From positions 1 to 6,412 of the forward strand of contig CALESS010000620.1 of the NCBI GenBank assembly GCA_937907495.1: a stretch of DNA of 6,412 bases, in the 5' to 3' direction. The notes below the pieces were generated by a model. The model made no database searches. It had not been told where the DNA came from and saw only the letters and a list, made by a program, of their open reading frames with translations. Within the stretch, counting starts at the first letter, position 1. Every line of letters starts with the position of its first letter. Made by a program: the position numbers and the translations under genes. The stretch comes from an uncultured Anaerolineaceae bacterium. Its GTDB lineage: Bacteria; Chloroflexota; Anaerolineae; Anaerolineales; Anaerolineaceae. Positions 1 to 6,412 of this stretch are shown in pieces.

Positions 1-2172
1 AATGGGATGGGTGCAACGCTGCTGGCGAATTACCAACTGGCTGTTTTTTATCCACCGGGTTGGATATTGTTCATCCTGGGGTGGCTGGGCGGGACGGAGG
101 GGATGGTCTGGGGGTTCGGTCTGCTGCTCTGCGCGCACATTGCCTGGGCGGGGGTGGGGACAGCCCGATTGATGAAGCGCCTCGGCCTGGGAGAGATGGG
201 GCAAATTCTGGCGGGGCTGGCCTTCTCGCTCGGTAGTTTCTGGATCGGACGCGGCAGCTTTTTCCCGATGATTTGGGCAGGAAGTTGGATGCCCTGGGTA
301 TTGCTGGCAGTATCCGAGATTGCAAACCCGCTCGAGGGAGTGGTAAAAAGCAAGAAGTTTCTGCCGTATCTGTTCATTCTTTTCTTCACGATGCAATTAC
401 TGGCTGGTCATGCCCAATTCACCTGGTACAGTCTTTTGTTAGCCGGAGCCTGGGTTGGGATGGGCTGCTGGCGAAGTAGAAGTTGGCGGTTGGCGATCCA
501 AAGCCTGCTGCGCCTGGCAGCCGGCGGGTTGGCGGCGGCTGCCATTTCGGCCATTCAATTAATCCCCACCGCCGAGTATTTGATGAATTCTCAACGCGCA
601 GATGCGTATGGTTATCAACAGGCGATGGTTTATTCGTTTTGGCCCTGGAGAATCCTCACCCTGGTTTTCCCGAACCTTTTCGGCACACCAGGGGATGGCA
701 GTTACTGGGGATACGCCGCCTACTGGGAGGACGCCATTTATATCGGTCTCATTCCGGTGATGCTGGCTTTTCTTACACTTCTCCTCCCCCGGGGAACAAA
801 GCGGAAATCCACCCCGATCTTGAATAACCCGCAGAAGAATCCCTTCCGATTCATGACCGGATTCTTGTGGGTCGTTGTGGTTGTATCTTTTATTCTGGCG
901 CTGGGGGATAACACACCACTGTTCCCGGGGCTGTACCAGCATATTCCGACCTTCAATATGTTCCAGGCGCCGACCCGCTGGAATATGCTAACGGTTTTTG
1001 CTTTAAGTCTGCTGGCGGGAGTGCAAATGGACCGCCTTCAAAAGCCGACAGGCAAAAATGCAAAGAGGCTGCGTTTCCTGTTGGTGGGGATGGCAGCAGT
1101 CATGATGGGAGCAGCAGGTGCGAGGTTGTTCATGCCGCAAATCCAGTCAACATTTTCCGAGTCGTTCATCCTTGCGGGGATATTCGGAATGGCGCTGGGA
1201 TTTCTCATGTTGAGAGCACCAGCAACCGGTAAGAAATTTAGCCTGACAGCCCGCTGGGTAGTGGCGGGAATTGTCTTGCTCGACTTACTGATCGCCAACC
1301 GGGGCTTGAATCCGACCACGAAAATCTCCAATTATGCTGCACCGCCAACGAGAGCGGTCGTGGAAATACAGCAATCAGGCAGCCGGGTTTACCTCCCGGC
1401 GAAGGAGGAATACCTGCTCAAGTTCAGCCGCTTCTTTCGGTTCAGTGACTTAAAGCCCCTTGAGAGCTTTGATAACTTTCGCAATAGCTTACTGCCCAAT
1501 CTGAACCTTTTCGATGGTATCCCTTCAGCGAATAATTTTGATCCACTGACGCCGGAACGCTACAGCCTATTTATGCACTGGTTGGAGGGTTTACCACCGG
1601 CAGGCCGGGCGAAGGAACTGGAACGGATGCATGTAGGTTGGGAGGAGAAAAGAGTAACGGACACGGTGGAAGGAGTTGCCTTTGAGCCGTTGAATCCCCG
1701 GGAAACGGTGCAATGGAAGAATTGCGTGGAATGGGTGGACGATGGAGAGGAAGTCCTTCCCCGGCTGGAAGCGTTGTTGAAAAAAGAGAATGAGATAACC
1801 TGGATGATCCTGGAAGGATCCCCTGAATATTCGAATGCTAATTGTGACACGATGGCAGCCGAAATAAAATACGATGAGCAGGCGAATGCGGTGCGGGTTG
1901 AGGTTGAAACGAAATCAGCAGGCTGGGTATTGCTGGCGAATACCTGGTATCCGGGTTGGGAGGCCAGCCTAGATGGGAAAACCACCACCAACTACCGGGC
2001 CGATTATCTCTTCCAGGCGGTGCGGGTTGAAGAGGGTTCGCATATGATCGAGTGGCGATACCGGCCCGTATCTATTTGGATCGGGGCAATTGGGAGTGGC
2101 TTGAGTATCCTTTTTGTGTTAATATGGGGTTTGTTGTCTGCCTTTCGGAAACCTTCTATAAAGGAACCCTAA
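1..2172 (+). CDS. YfhO-like polytopic membrane protein, 5' partial
   Basis: This is a large integral membrane protein whose family (YfhO-like, related to GT-C type enzymes) is linked to transfer of sugars onto lipid carriers or cell-wall polymers; its substrate here is unknown. The reading frame is open from base 1, and the ATG at position 7 sits inside a conserved stretch ([13 protein letters not shown]) normally preceded by an N-terminal membrane segment, so the true start is upstream of the window. Counting from that ATG, about 13-14 hydrophobic segments lie between residues 17 and 431. The family-like motif [11 protein letters not shown] is at about 317-327. A soluble, probably extracytoplasmic region covers about 440-680. 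It ends in the characteristic [12 protein letters not shown] motif (647-658) and a last membrane helix at about 690-711. The stop TAA is 4 nt before the MoxR gene, which suggests one operon. Family assignment is fairly firm; the reaction is not established. Confidence 0.82.
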   Translation, partial: NGMGATLLANYQLAVFYPPGWILFILGWLGGTEGMVWGFGLLLCAHIAWAGVGTARLMKRLGLGEMGQILAGLAFSLGSFWIGRGSFFPMIWAGSWMPWVLLAVSEIANPLEGVVKSKKFLPYLFILFFTMQLLAGHAQFTWYSLLLAGAWVGMGCWRSRSWRLAIQSLLRLAAGGLAAAAISAIQLIPTAEYLMNSQRADAYGYQQAMVYSFWPWRILTLVFPNLFGTPGDGSYWGYAAYWEDAIYIGLIPVMLAFLTLLLPRGTKRKSTPILNNPQKNPFRFMTGFLWVVVVVSFILALGDNTPLFPGLYQHIPTFNMFQAPTRWNMLTVFALSLLAGVQMDRLQKPTGKNAKRLRFLLVGMAAVMMGAAGARLFMPQIQSTFSESFILAGIFGMALGFLMLRAPATGKKFSLTARWVVAGIVLLDLLIANRGLNPTTKISNYAAPPTRAVVEIQQSGSRVYLPAKEEYLLKFSRFFRFSDLKPLESFDNFRNSLLPNLNLFDGIPSANNFDPLTPERYSLFMHWLEGLPPAGRAKELERMHVGWEEKRVTDTVEGVAFEPLNPRETVQWKNCVEWVDDGEEVLPRLEALLKKENEITWMILEGSPEYSNANCDTMAAEIKYDEQANAVRVEVETKSAGWVLLANTWYPGWEASLDGKTTTNYRADYLFQAVRVEEGSHMIEWRYRPVSIWIGAIGSGLSILFVLIWGLLSAFRKPSIKEP
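2160..2166 (+). promoter_or_regulatory. Ribosome binding site of the MoxR gene
   Basis: The purine-rich AAAGGAA lies 10 nt before the ATG at 2177, within the last codons of the upstream YfhO-like gene. It supports the chosen MoxR start and means that ribosomes finishing the first gene pass directly over the start region of the second. Confidence 0.6.
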
Positions 2173-2176
2173 GAAA

Positions 2177-3136
2177 ATGAACGAAGTCCAAGTTTTCACA
2201 GATAAACTCACCCGAAATTTGGAAAAGGTGATTGTAGGGAAGAGCAAGACCATTCACCAAGTTCTGATCGGGCTGCTTTGCCAGGGGCACTTGTTAATTG
2301 AAGATGTCCCGGGCGTTGGCAAGACCATGCTTGCGCGCAGCCTGGCAAAATCGCTGGCGTGCTCATTCAATCGGCTGCAATTCACACCGGACATGCTGCC
2401 CAGTGATGTGACGGGGGTTTCCATCTTCAACCAGGCGACACGGGAGTTTGAATTCCGCCCGGGGCCGATCATGTCCCAGATTGTTTTGGCAGATGAAATT
2501 AACAGGGCGACTCCCAAAACGCAATCGGCCTTGTTGGAAGCCATGGAGGAACGGCAGATCACGGTGGATGGGATTACTCACCCTTTGCCAAATCCTTTCC
2601 TGGTGTTGGCAACCGAGAACCCGATTGAATATGAAGGGACTTTTCCACTTCCCGAAGCTCAATTGGACCGTTTTTTATTGAGAATTCACCTGGGTTACCC
2701 GGCCCTGGCGGAGGAAATCAACATTCTGGAGCTGCAACAACTAAGACATCCGATCGAAACCCTGGAACCCGTGACCACCGAGGAGGAGTTGCGCCGGTTT
2801 CAAGATGCGATCAAAAAGGAGTACGTTTCGCCGGCGGTGAAACGGTATATCGTGGATCTGACTCGGGCTACCCGGGCACATCCGGATGTGTACCTGGGCG
2901 CCAGCCCAAGGGGCAGCCTGGGGTTATTCCGGGCGGGGCAGGCGATTGCAGCCATGGCGGGACGGGATTATGTACTGCCCGATGACATTAAGTCTATCTG
3001 CGGGGCGGTGCTTGCCCACCGGGTGGTGGTAAGCCCGGCCACGCGGATGAAGAATATCACCTCGTCCATGATCATCGAAGAGCTTCTATCTACAACGCCC
3101 ATTCCCAGCGGTGATTTCACAGCCAAAGTGAGGTAA
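2177..3136 (+). CDS. MoxR-family AAA+ ATPase
   Basis: This is a cytoplasmic AAA+ ATPase of the MoxR family, thought to act as a chaperone that remodels or activates partner proteins using ATP. All key motifs are visible in its 319 residues: Walker [10 protein letters not shown] (42-50, with K49 and T50), Walker B VLADEINR (103-110, with D106 and E107), sensor 1 LATENP (144-149, N148), an arginine finger in LPEAQLDRF (158-166, R165) and sensor 2 [10 protein letters not shown] (241-250, R245). The C-terminal part matches the helical lid domain. The length is typical of the family and nothing looks damaged. The gene starts 4 nt after the YfhO-like stop, with a good ribosome binding site, and ends 1 nt before the DUF58 gene. 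MoxR-DUF58 pairs are common in bacteria, so the neighbour is the likely functional partner. The actual client protein is unknown. Confidence 0.96.
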   Translation: MNEVQVFTDKLTRNLEKVIVGKSKTIHQVLIGLLCQGHLLIEDVPGVGKTMLARSLAKSLACSFNRLQFTPDMLPSDVTGVSIFNQATREFEFRPGPIMSQIVLADEINRATPKTQSALLEAMEERQITVDGITHPLPNPFLVLATENPIEYEGTFPLPEAQLDRFLLRIHLGYPALAEEINILELQQLRHPIETLEPVTTEEELRRFQDAIKKEYVSPAVKRYIVDLTRATRAHPDVYLGASPRGSLGLFRAGQAIAAMAGRDYVLPDDIKSICGAVLAHRVVVSPATRMKNITSSMIIEELLSTTPIPSGDFTAKVR

Positions 3137-3137
3137 A

Positions 3138-4409
3138 GTGGTTCTGCGGTCTGCCTTCTGGGGGGTAGTCAGCGTTTCCGCGGTGGCGCTCATTGGATAC
3201 GTTTTTACAAGAAGCGCAACGTTGACGCGCATCTTCTACCTGGGGCTGCTGTTGATTTTGATCAGCCTGATTTGGACTGTGTTTTCATTGAATGGACTCC
3301 AACTGGAACGGGGTGTGAGGGGGTTCAAACAACAATTAGGGCAGGTTTTAGAAGAGCGGTTCATCATCACCAACCGGTCACGCACAGGCCGGTTGTGGGT
3401 GGAAGTGCAGGATGGCTCCGACCTGCCTCAGGCAAACGCATCGCGGGTGATTTCGGGGCTGCGTTCCGGGGAGGTGCGCAGCTTTTCGGCGTATACCCTG
3501 TTAACCAGGCGGGGTTTGTTTCACCTTGGCCCCACCACCATCTCCTCTGGTGATCCGCTGGGGTTGTTTGAAAAAAGAGTCGTTTTCCCGACTAACCAGA
3601 CGTTGTTGGTGATGCCTTACATGGTGAAGTTGAATCGGTTTCCGTTTCCGCCAGGTTACTTATCCGGCGGTAAGGTGCTGTGGAGAAAAACTCAAGAGGT
3701 GACACCGCACGCAGCGGGCATCCGTGAGTACGCGCCTGGAGATGCACTGAGCCGAATTCACTGGCCGATGACAGCCCGCAAAGACCGCTTCATGGTGAAG
3801 GAGTTTGACCAGGATCCACAGGCGGACGTGTGGATCCTTCTGGATGGAGAGGAAAGCACGCGAGCCAATATTCATCTGCCAGGAGCGCCAAAACGACAGG
3901 ATCGGTTATGGGTTTTGGGTCAAAAATTCCAGGTCAGCCTGCCGCCGGATTCATTCGAGTACTCGGTGAGCGCGGCGGCATCCATTGCGGATTATTTTCT
4001 TACCCGAGGGGAATCGGTAGGATTGGTATGTGCCGGTCAGATGACGGTGACATTGCCAGCCGAGAAAGGGGAGAGGCAATTGGGTAAGTTGTTGGAAACG
4101 CTGGCGTTTATTAAGCCCGAAGGCGAGATGCCTTTGCATGGCCTGGTGGATACTGCCATGCAGCATTTTGCCCGGGGTTCGACAGCGATATTAATCACCA
4201 CCACCCGGTCGGAGACGGTGGTGGTCTCGGTGGAGCGCTTGTTGCGGAAGAATATCCATCCCATTGTGGTGATGATGGAAAGTTCGTCCTTTGGAGGGAG
4301 TGAAGGGGAAGGGGATGAGCTTTTGAAGCGGCTTGGCGAATACCCCATTCCCATTTTGATGGTTCAGAATGGAACGGACCTGAAGCAAGCATTGGAAGGG
4401 TTGAGTTAA
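3138..4409 (+). CDS. DUF58 domain-containing membrane-anchored protein
   Basis: This is the DUF58 partner of the adjacent MoxR ATPase. Its biochemical role is not established; related proteins carry a von Willebrand A-like fold and may bind client proteins. Two hydrophobic segments (about 8-24 and 33-53) anchor the N-terminus in the membrane. Next come a beta-rich region with the RRGLFHLGPTTISSGDPLGLF stretch (about 124-144) and the DUF58 signature EYAPGDALSRIHWPMTAR (197-214), which leads into VWILLDGEES (231-240). That last segment sits where a vWA metal site would be, but DGEES does not match DxSxS, so metal binding is doubtful. The start is GTG at 3138. GAGGT at 3130-3134 is only 3 nt away, so re-initiation by ribosomes leaving moxR (stop at 3134-3136) is likely. 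At 423 residues the length is normal for the family. The stop codon directly abuts the convergent mog stop. Confidence 0.93.
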   Translation: MVLRSAFWGVVSVSAVALIGYVFTRSATLTRIFYLGLLLILISLIWTVFSLNGLQLERGVRGFKQQLGQVLEERFIITNRSRTGRLWVEVQDGSDLPQANASRVISGLRSGEVRSFSAYTLLTRRGLFHLGPTTISSGDPLGLFEKRVVFPTNQTLLVMPYMVKLNRFPFPPGYLSGGKVLWRKTQEVTPHAAGIREYAPGDALSRIHWPMTARKDRFMVKEFDQDPQADVWILLDGEESTRANIHLPGAPKRQDRLWVLGQKFQVSLPPDSFEYSVSAAASIADYFLTRGESVGLVCAGQMTVTLPAEKGERQLGKLLETLAFIKPEGEMPLHGLVDTAMQHFARGSTAILITTTRSETVVVSVERLLRKNIHPIVVMMESSSFGGSEGEGDELLKRLGEYPIPILMVQNGTDLKQALEGLS

Positions 4410-4913
4410 TCAGGCAGGGAATTGGTGGTGGGATTCGCTCTCTGAGGAATCCAGGAGCAATTCGATGGCGTGGGGCAAAACAGGAAGGATCGCTTCCAAA
4501 TTCTCGACCGCGGCTTTGGGGCTGCCAGGTAGATTGATTACCAGTGCCCGGCCACGGATGCCACAAACTCCACGAGTAAGCATCGCATGAGGCGTTTTTT
4601 GCAGGCTGCTCAGGCGCATTCCTTCCGCCAGACCGGGCGCCAGGCGTTGAATGACGGAGAGGGTTGCTTCGGGGGTGACATCCCGCGGGGCGAAGCCGGT
4701 GCCGCCGGTTGTTAGAATGAGGTTGTGCTGATCGGAATCCGCCCACTCCATCAATGTTTCAGCGATCAGATGCAGGTCATCCGGGACGATTCGCATCCCG
4801 CTGACGAGCCAGTTTTGCGCTTCCAGCAGGGTTTGGAGGGCCGGGCCGGATAGATCAGGCCGAATTCCCCGGAAGGAGCGGTCGGAAATGGTAAGGATGG
4901 CGCATTTAATCAT
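4410..4913 (-). CDS. mog: MogA/MoaB-family molybdopterin adenylyltransferase
   Basis: This cytoplasmic enzyme of molybdenum cofactor synthesis belongs to the family that adenylates molybdopterin with ATP before metal insertion. The 167 residues show the family motifs in order: TISDRSFRG (8-16), SGPAL (22-26), PDD (44-46), TTGGTGFAPRDVTPEAT (68-84), GLAEGMR (94-100) and a GIRGRALVINLPGSPKA stretch (118-134). D45 and D78 have the same spacing as the two catalytically important aspartates of E. coli MogA (D49 and D82). The last dozen residues (DSSESESHHQFPA) are not conserved and overlie the nested inverted repeat. The start codon lies inside the end of the GNAT gene with an 8 nt overlap and no clear Shine-Dalgarno sequence, so translation is probably coupled. 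MogA and MoaB relatives are hard to separate by sequence, so the symbol is approximate. No other molybdenum cofactor gene is present in the window. Confidence 0.92.
   Translation of the reverse strand: MIKCAILTISDRSFRGIRPDLSGPALQTLLEAQNWLVSGMRIVPDDLHLIAETLMEWADSDQHNLILTTGGTGFAPRDVTPEATLSVIQRLAPGLAEGMRLSSLQKTPHAMLTRGVCGIRGRALVINLPGSPKAAVENLEAILPVLPHAIELLLDSSESESHHQFPA
4419..4463. terminator. Candidate bidirectional hairpin at the convergent junction
   Basis: A nested inverted repeat begins 10 nt after the DUF58 stop. The outer arms are GAATTG (4419-4424) and CAATTC (4458-4463). The inner arms are GGATTC (4431-4436) and GAATCC (4447-4452). CTC/GAG (4438-4440 and 4444-4446) extends the inner stem around a TCT loop, with one bulged G. 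Neither strand has a T-run after it, so it is not a standard intrinsic terminator. It could protect 3' ends, act as a weak bidirectional terminator, or be chance. It lies wholly within the mog coding region. Confidence 0.28.
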
Positions 4914-5340
4914 CGAGCAGGTCTTTCGCGAAGGGAATGATCGTCATTCTCTCCCAGCCTAAGTCAGAATAAAATTGCATGGCGAGTTGATTCTCGGGGG
5001 TAACAAACAGGTAGCAACGAATGCAGCCTTTGGCCTTGAGAAGACTCTCCACTTCAGCCATTAATCGGGTCGCGAGGCCTTTTCTGCGGTATTCAGGTTC
5101 TACCGCCAGTTGGTAGATCATCCCCCGCCGACCGTCGAACCCGCCCATGACGGTGCCGATAATCTTCCCGCCATCACAAGCCACCAGAAACAAATCCGGA
5201 TCACGAGCAATTTTCTTCTGAATTTCTTCGGGTTGATCAGACCTTTGCAGGCGGATGCCCTCCCCCGCAGAATCCCAAAATTGGACGACTGCCTCGTAAT
5301 CGGTGGGAAAAACAAATGGACGGATTTGGATATCGTTCAT
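4906..5340 (-). CDS. YpeA-like GNAT family N-acetyltransferase
   Basis: This is a small cytoplasmic acetyltransferase of the GNAT fold, which moves an acetyl group from acetyl-CoA to an amine; the acceptor is unknown. The 144 residues are close to the usual single-domain length. The acetyl-CoA pyrophosphate-binding motif A is clear at LAVEPEYRRKGLATRLM (78-94, loop R85-A90). The preceding FLVA...GTVMGGFDGRRG region (51-73) strongly resembles E. coli YpeA, as I remember that sequence, and so does the closing NQLAMQFYSDLGWE (117-130). The ATG at 5338-5340 overlaps the stop of the receiver gene as ATGA, and no Shine-Dalgarno sequence is visible upstream, so expression probably depends on translation of the upstream gene. 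Its stop lies within the start region of mog. A RimI-like protein acetylase is an alternative reading, but the YpeA-type segment argues for the former. Confidence 0.92.
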   Translation of the reverse strand: MNDIQIRPFVFPTDYEAVVQFWDSAGEGIRLQRSDQPEEIQKKIARDPDLFLVACDGGKIIGTVMGGFDGRRGMIYQLAVEPEYRRKGLATRLMAEVESLLKAKGCIRCYLFVTPENQLAMQFYSDLGWERMTIIPFAKDLLDD

Positions 5341-5711
5341 TCGGCAGGGGTGGGGTTGAGCAGGCGGTCAATCATCTGGGTGAGATCGTCGGGCATATAG
5401 GGCTTCATAAGGAAGCCATTGGCTTTCCATTTCTTGCATTCGAAGGAGTAATCCTCACCAGAAGTCATGATGATGAGCAGGGATTGCAGGCTGGGGTCCT
5501 CGCGGACTTTTCGCAATATGGAGATACCGTTCACCCTGCGGAGGTGAACATCCATCAAGATACAATCCGGGGCCAGTTTGACAATATCTCGTAGAATGAT
5601 CTCTTGATCCACCTTCTCCGGCAGAAGGATTTCGTAGCCTTCAAAACCGAGCAAGGTGGTGAGCAGGGTCTGGGTGGTTAAATCATCCTCGATAATCATC
5701 ACTTTTTTCAT
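5337..5711 (-). CDS. Single-domain response regulator (CheY-like receiver)
   Basis: This is a stand-alone receiver domain that would be phosphorylated by a histidine kinase and signal through protein contact, since it has no DNA-binding or enzymatic output domain. In its 124 residues the acidic pocket is present (E8, D9 and D10 in MIIEDD), the phospho-acceptor is D54 in ILMDVHL, the switch residue is T83 in IMTSGED, and the conserved lysine is K103 in FLMKPY. This complete set predicts a working phosphorylation site. An aromatic switch residue is not obvious; the sequence around 98-106 reads NGFLMKPYM. The start ATG overlaps the lon stop (ATGA, 5708-5711) and has a good Shine-Dalgarno sequence. 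The stop overlaps the GNAT start in the same way. No kinase is encoded in the window, so the input signal is unknown; the Lon neighbour suggests a link to stress or protein quality control, but this is inference. Confidence 0.95.
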   Translation of the reverse strand: MKKVMIIEDDLTTQTLLTTLLGFEGYEILLPEKVDQEIILRDIVKLAPDCILMDVHLRRVNGISILRKVREDPSLQSLLIIMTSGEDYSFECKKWKANGFLMKPYMPDDLTQMIDRLLNPTPAE

Positions 5712-6412
5712 GGCTGGTTTTCTCCCCCAGTGATTTCTGTTTTTGGTTTGCGCTTGCGCTTTTTGGTTTCGGGCGGGGTCTCAAAGGCGATTTCCAGAAC
5801 TTCATCCACCGTATCCACCAGTTTGAACTCAATATCTTTCTTGACTTCATCAGGGAGGTCTTCCAGGTCGGGTTCGTTGCGGCGGGGAAGGATGATGGTG
5901 GTGAGACCAGCGCGGTGAGCGGCGAGAACTTTCTCCTTGACGCCACCGATGGGCAGGACGAGGCCCCGCAAGGTGATTTCGCCCGTCATGCCAATGTTTG
6001 ATTTTACAGGCCGGGCAGTAAGCAGCGAAACCAGGGCGGTGATCATGGTAATGCCGGCGGAAGGACCATCTTTGCGCTGCGCACCGGCGGGAACATGGAG
6101 ATGAATATCAATTGTGTCGTAAAAATCTGAGGCGATGCCCAACTGAGCGGCGTGAGCCCGGATGTAAGACAGGGCGGCCCGGGCAGATTCTTGCATAACC
6201 CCCCCCACCGAACCGGTAACCTGGAAACCCTTGCTCCCGGGCATCTGGTTGGCTTCGATAAAGAGAACCTCACCGCCGAAAGGTGTCCATGCCAGGCCGG
6301 TAGCAACCCCGGGTATGGAAGTGCGGCGGGTGATTTCCTCGAGGTCGGAAAATTTTTCCCTGCCCAGCAGCCGGATGACATCCTCTTTTTTGAGAACGGG
6401 ATCGAAAACTTC
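5708..6412 (-). CDS. lon: ATP-dependent Lon protease, C-terminal part (5' partial)
   Basis: Lon is a cytoplasmic AAA+ protease that unfolds and degrades damaged and regulatory proteins. Only the last 234 residues are in the window; the frame is open to the right edge, so the N-terminal substrate-binding and ATPase domains lie outside. The visible part begins at the end of the AAA+ lid ([16 protein letters not shown]). The junction segment [15 protein letters not shown] follows, and then the S16 protease domain. The catalytic serine is in KDGPSAGIT (residue 118 of the visible part, codon at 6059-6061). The catalytic lysine is the second K of GGVKEK (residue 161, codon at 5930-5932). Their 43-residue spacing equals that of E. 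coli S679 and K722. TGEITLRG and LPIGG are also present. After the usual end (DEVLEIAF) comes a short basic tail with KKRKRKPK. The internal ATG at 6244 is not the real start. Lon appears to be the first visible gene of a coupled operon. Confidence 0.97.
   Translation of the reverse strand, partial: EVFDPVLKKEDVIRLLGREKFSDLEEITRRTSIPGVATGLAWTPFGGEVLFIEANQMPGSKGFQVTGSVGGVMQESARAALSYIRAHAAQLGIASDFYDTIDIHLHVPAGAQRKDGPSAGITMITALVSLLTARPVKSNIGMTGEITLRGLVLPIGGVKEKVLAAHRAGLTTIILPRRNEPDLEDLPDEVKKDIEFKLVDTVDEVLEIAFETPPETKKRKRKPKTEITGGENQP
5721..5728 (-). promoter_or_regulatory. Ribosome binding site of the response regulator gene
   Basis: On the minus strand GGGGGAGA ends 9 nt before the ATG at 5711-5709 and lies within the final codons of lon. 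It is the only strong Shine-Dalgarno sequence among the three internal starts of the minus-strand operon. The receiver protein may therefore be made partly independently of Lon translation, unlike the GNAT and mog genes. Confidence 0.6.

Noticed and set aside
7..9. ATG at position 7 as the true start of the YfhO-like protein
   Set aside because: The frame is open to base 1, the following residues are an internal conserved stretch, and there is no room for a ribosome binding site.
1779..1787. A-rich runs AAAAAAGAG here, near 3571 and in lon, considered as frameshift sites
   Set aside because: The reading phase does not fit the usual A-AAA-AAG slippery pattern, and each gene continues in one frame with normal family content.
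1560..1991. 143-codon open frame antisense to the YfhO-like gene
   Set aside because: Low-complexity Ser/Thr-rich translation with no motif; the opposite strand encodes the conserved C-terminal region.
4197..4225. Perfect 9 bp inverted repeat ACCACCACC / GGTGGTGGT in the DUF58 gene
   Set aside because: It is explained by runs of threonine (ACC) and valine (GTG) codons in ITTTRSETVVVSV, is far from the gene end, and has no T-run.
4195..4746. 183-codon open frame on the minus strand over the DUF58/mog junction
   Set aside because: It overlaps two genes with clear family motifs, is rich in Pro, Arg and Ser typical of a shifted GC-rich frame, and shows no recognisable domain.
6242..6244. ATG at 6244 as the start of a short Lon-like protein
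   Set aside because: The upstream codons to the window edge continue the Lon sequence ([15 protein letters not shown]), so this methionine is internal.

Overview
This 6.4 kb window is densely coding bacterial chromosome. It holds seven protein genes in two convergent blocks, no non-coding stretch of even 50 bases, and no sign of mobile elements, RNA genes or CRISPR. The base composition is moderately GC-rich. The gene mix suggests a free-living bacterium, perhaps a member of the Chloroflexota (Anaerolineae-like). That placement is a tentative inference from the general look of the proteins; no marker gene here settles it.

Left block, plus strand, positions 1-4409. A large YfhO-like polytopic membrane protein, cut off at its 5' end by the window edge, is followed after 4 nt by a MoxR-type AAA+ ATPase. 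One nucleotide after that comes a membrane-anchored DUF58 protein that starts with GTG. The spacing indicates one transcription unit. MoxR and DUF58 proteins are a well-known pair, thought to act together as a chaperone-like system on envelope or metal-dependent proteins. The YfhO-like protein probably works on cell-surface polysaccharide or glycolipid.

Right block, minus strand, positions 6412-4410, read right to left. It contains the C-terminal third of a Lon protease with an intact Ser/Lys catalytic dyad, then a stand-alone CheY-like receiver protein, a YpeA-like GNAT acetyltransferase, and a MogA/MoaB-family molybdopterin adenylyltransferase. Each gene overlaps the next (4, 4 and 8 nt), so all four are probably co-transcribed and translationally coupled. 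The promoter lies beyond the right edge.

The two blocks meet with no spacer: the DUF58 stop codon ends at 4409 and the mog stop codon begins at 4410. A nested inverted repeat at 4419-4463, inside the poorly conserved 3' tail of mog, is the only candidate for a shared transcript end. I found no clearly new biological system. The points most worth a second look are the tightly coupled lon/receiver/GNAT/mog chain, the abutting convergent junction with its hairpin, and the minimal MoxR-DUF58 module attached to a YfhO-like gene.
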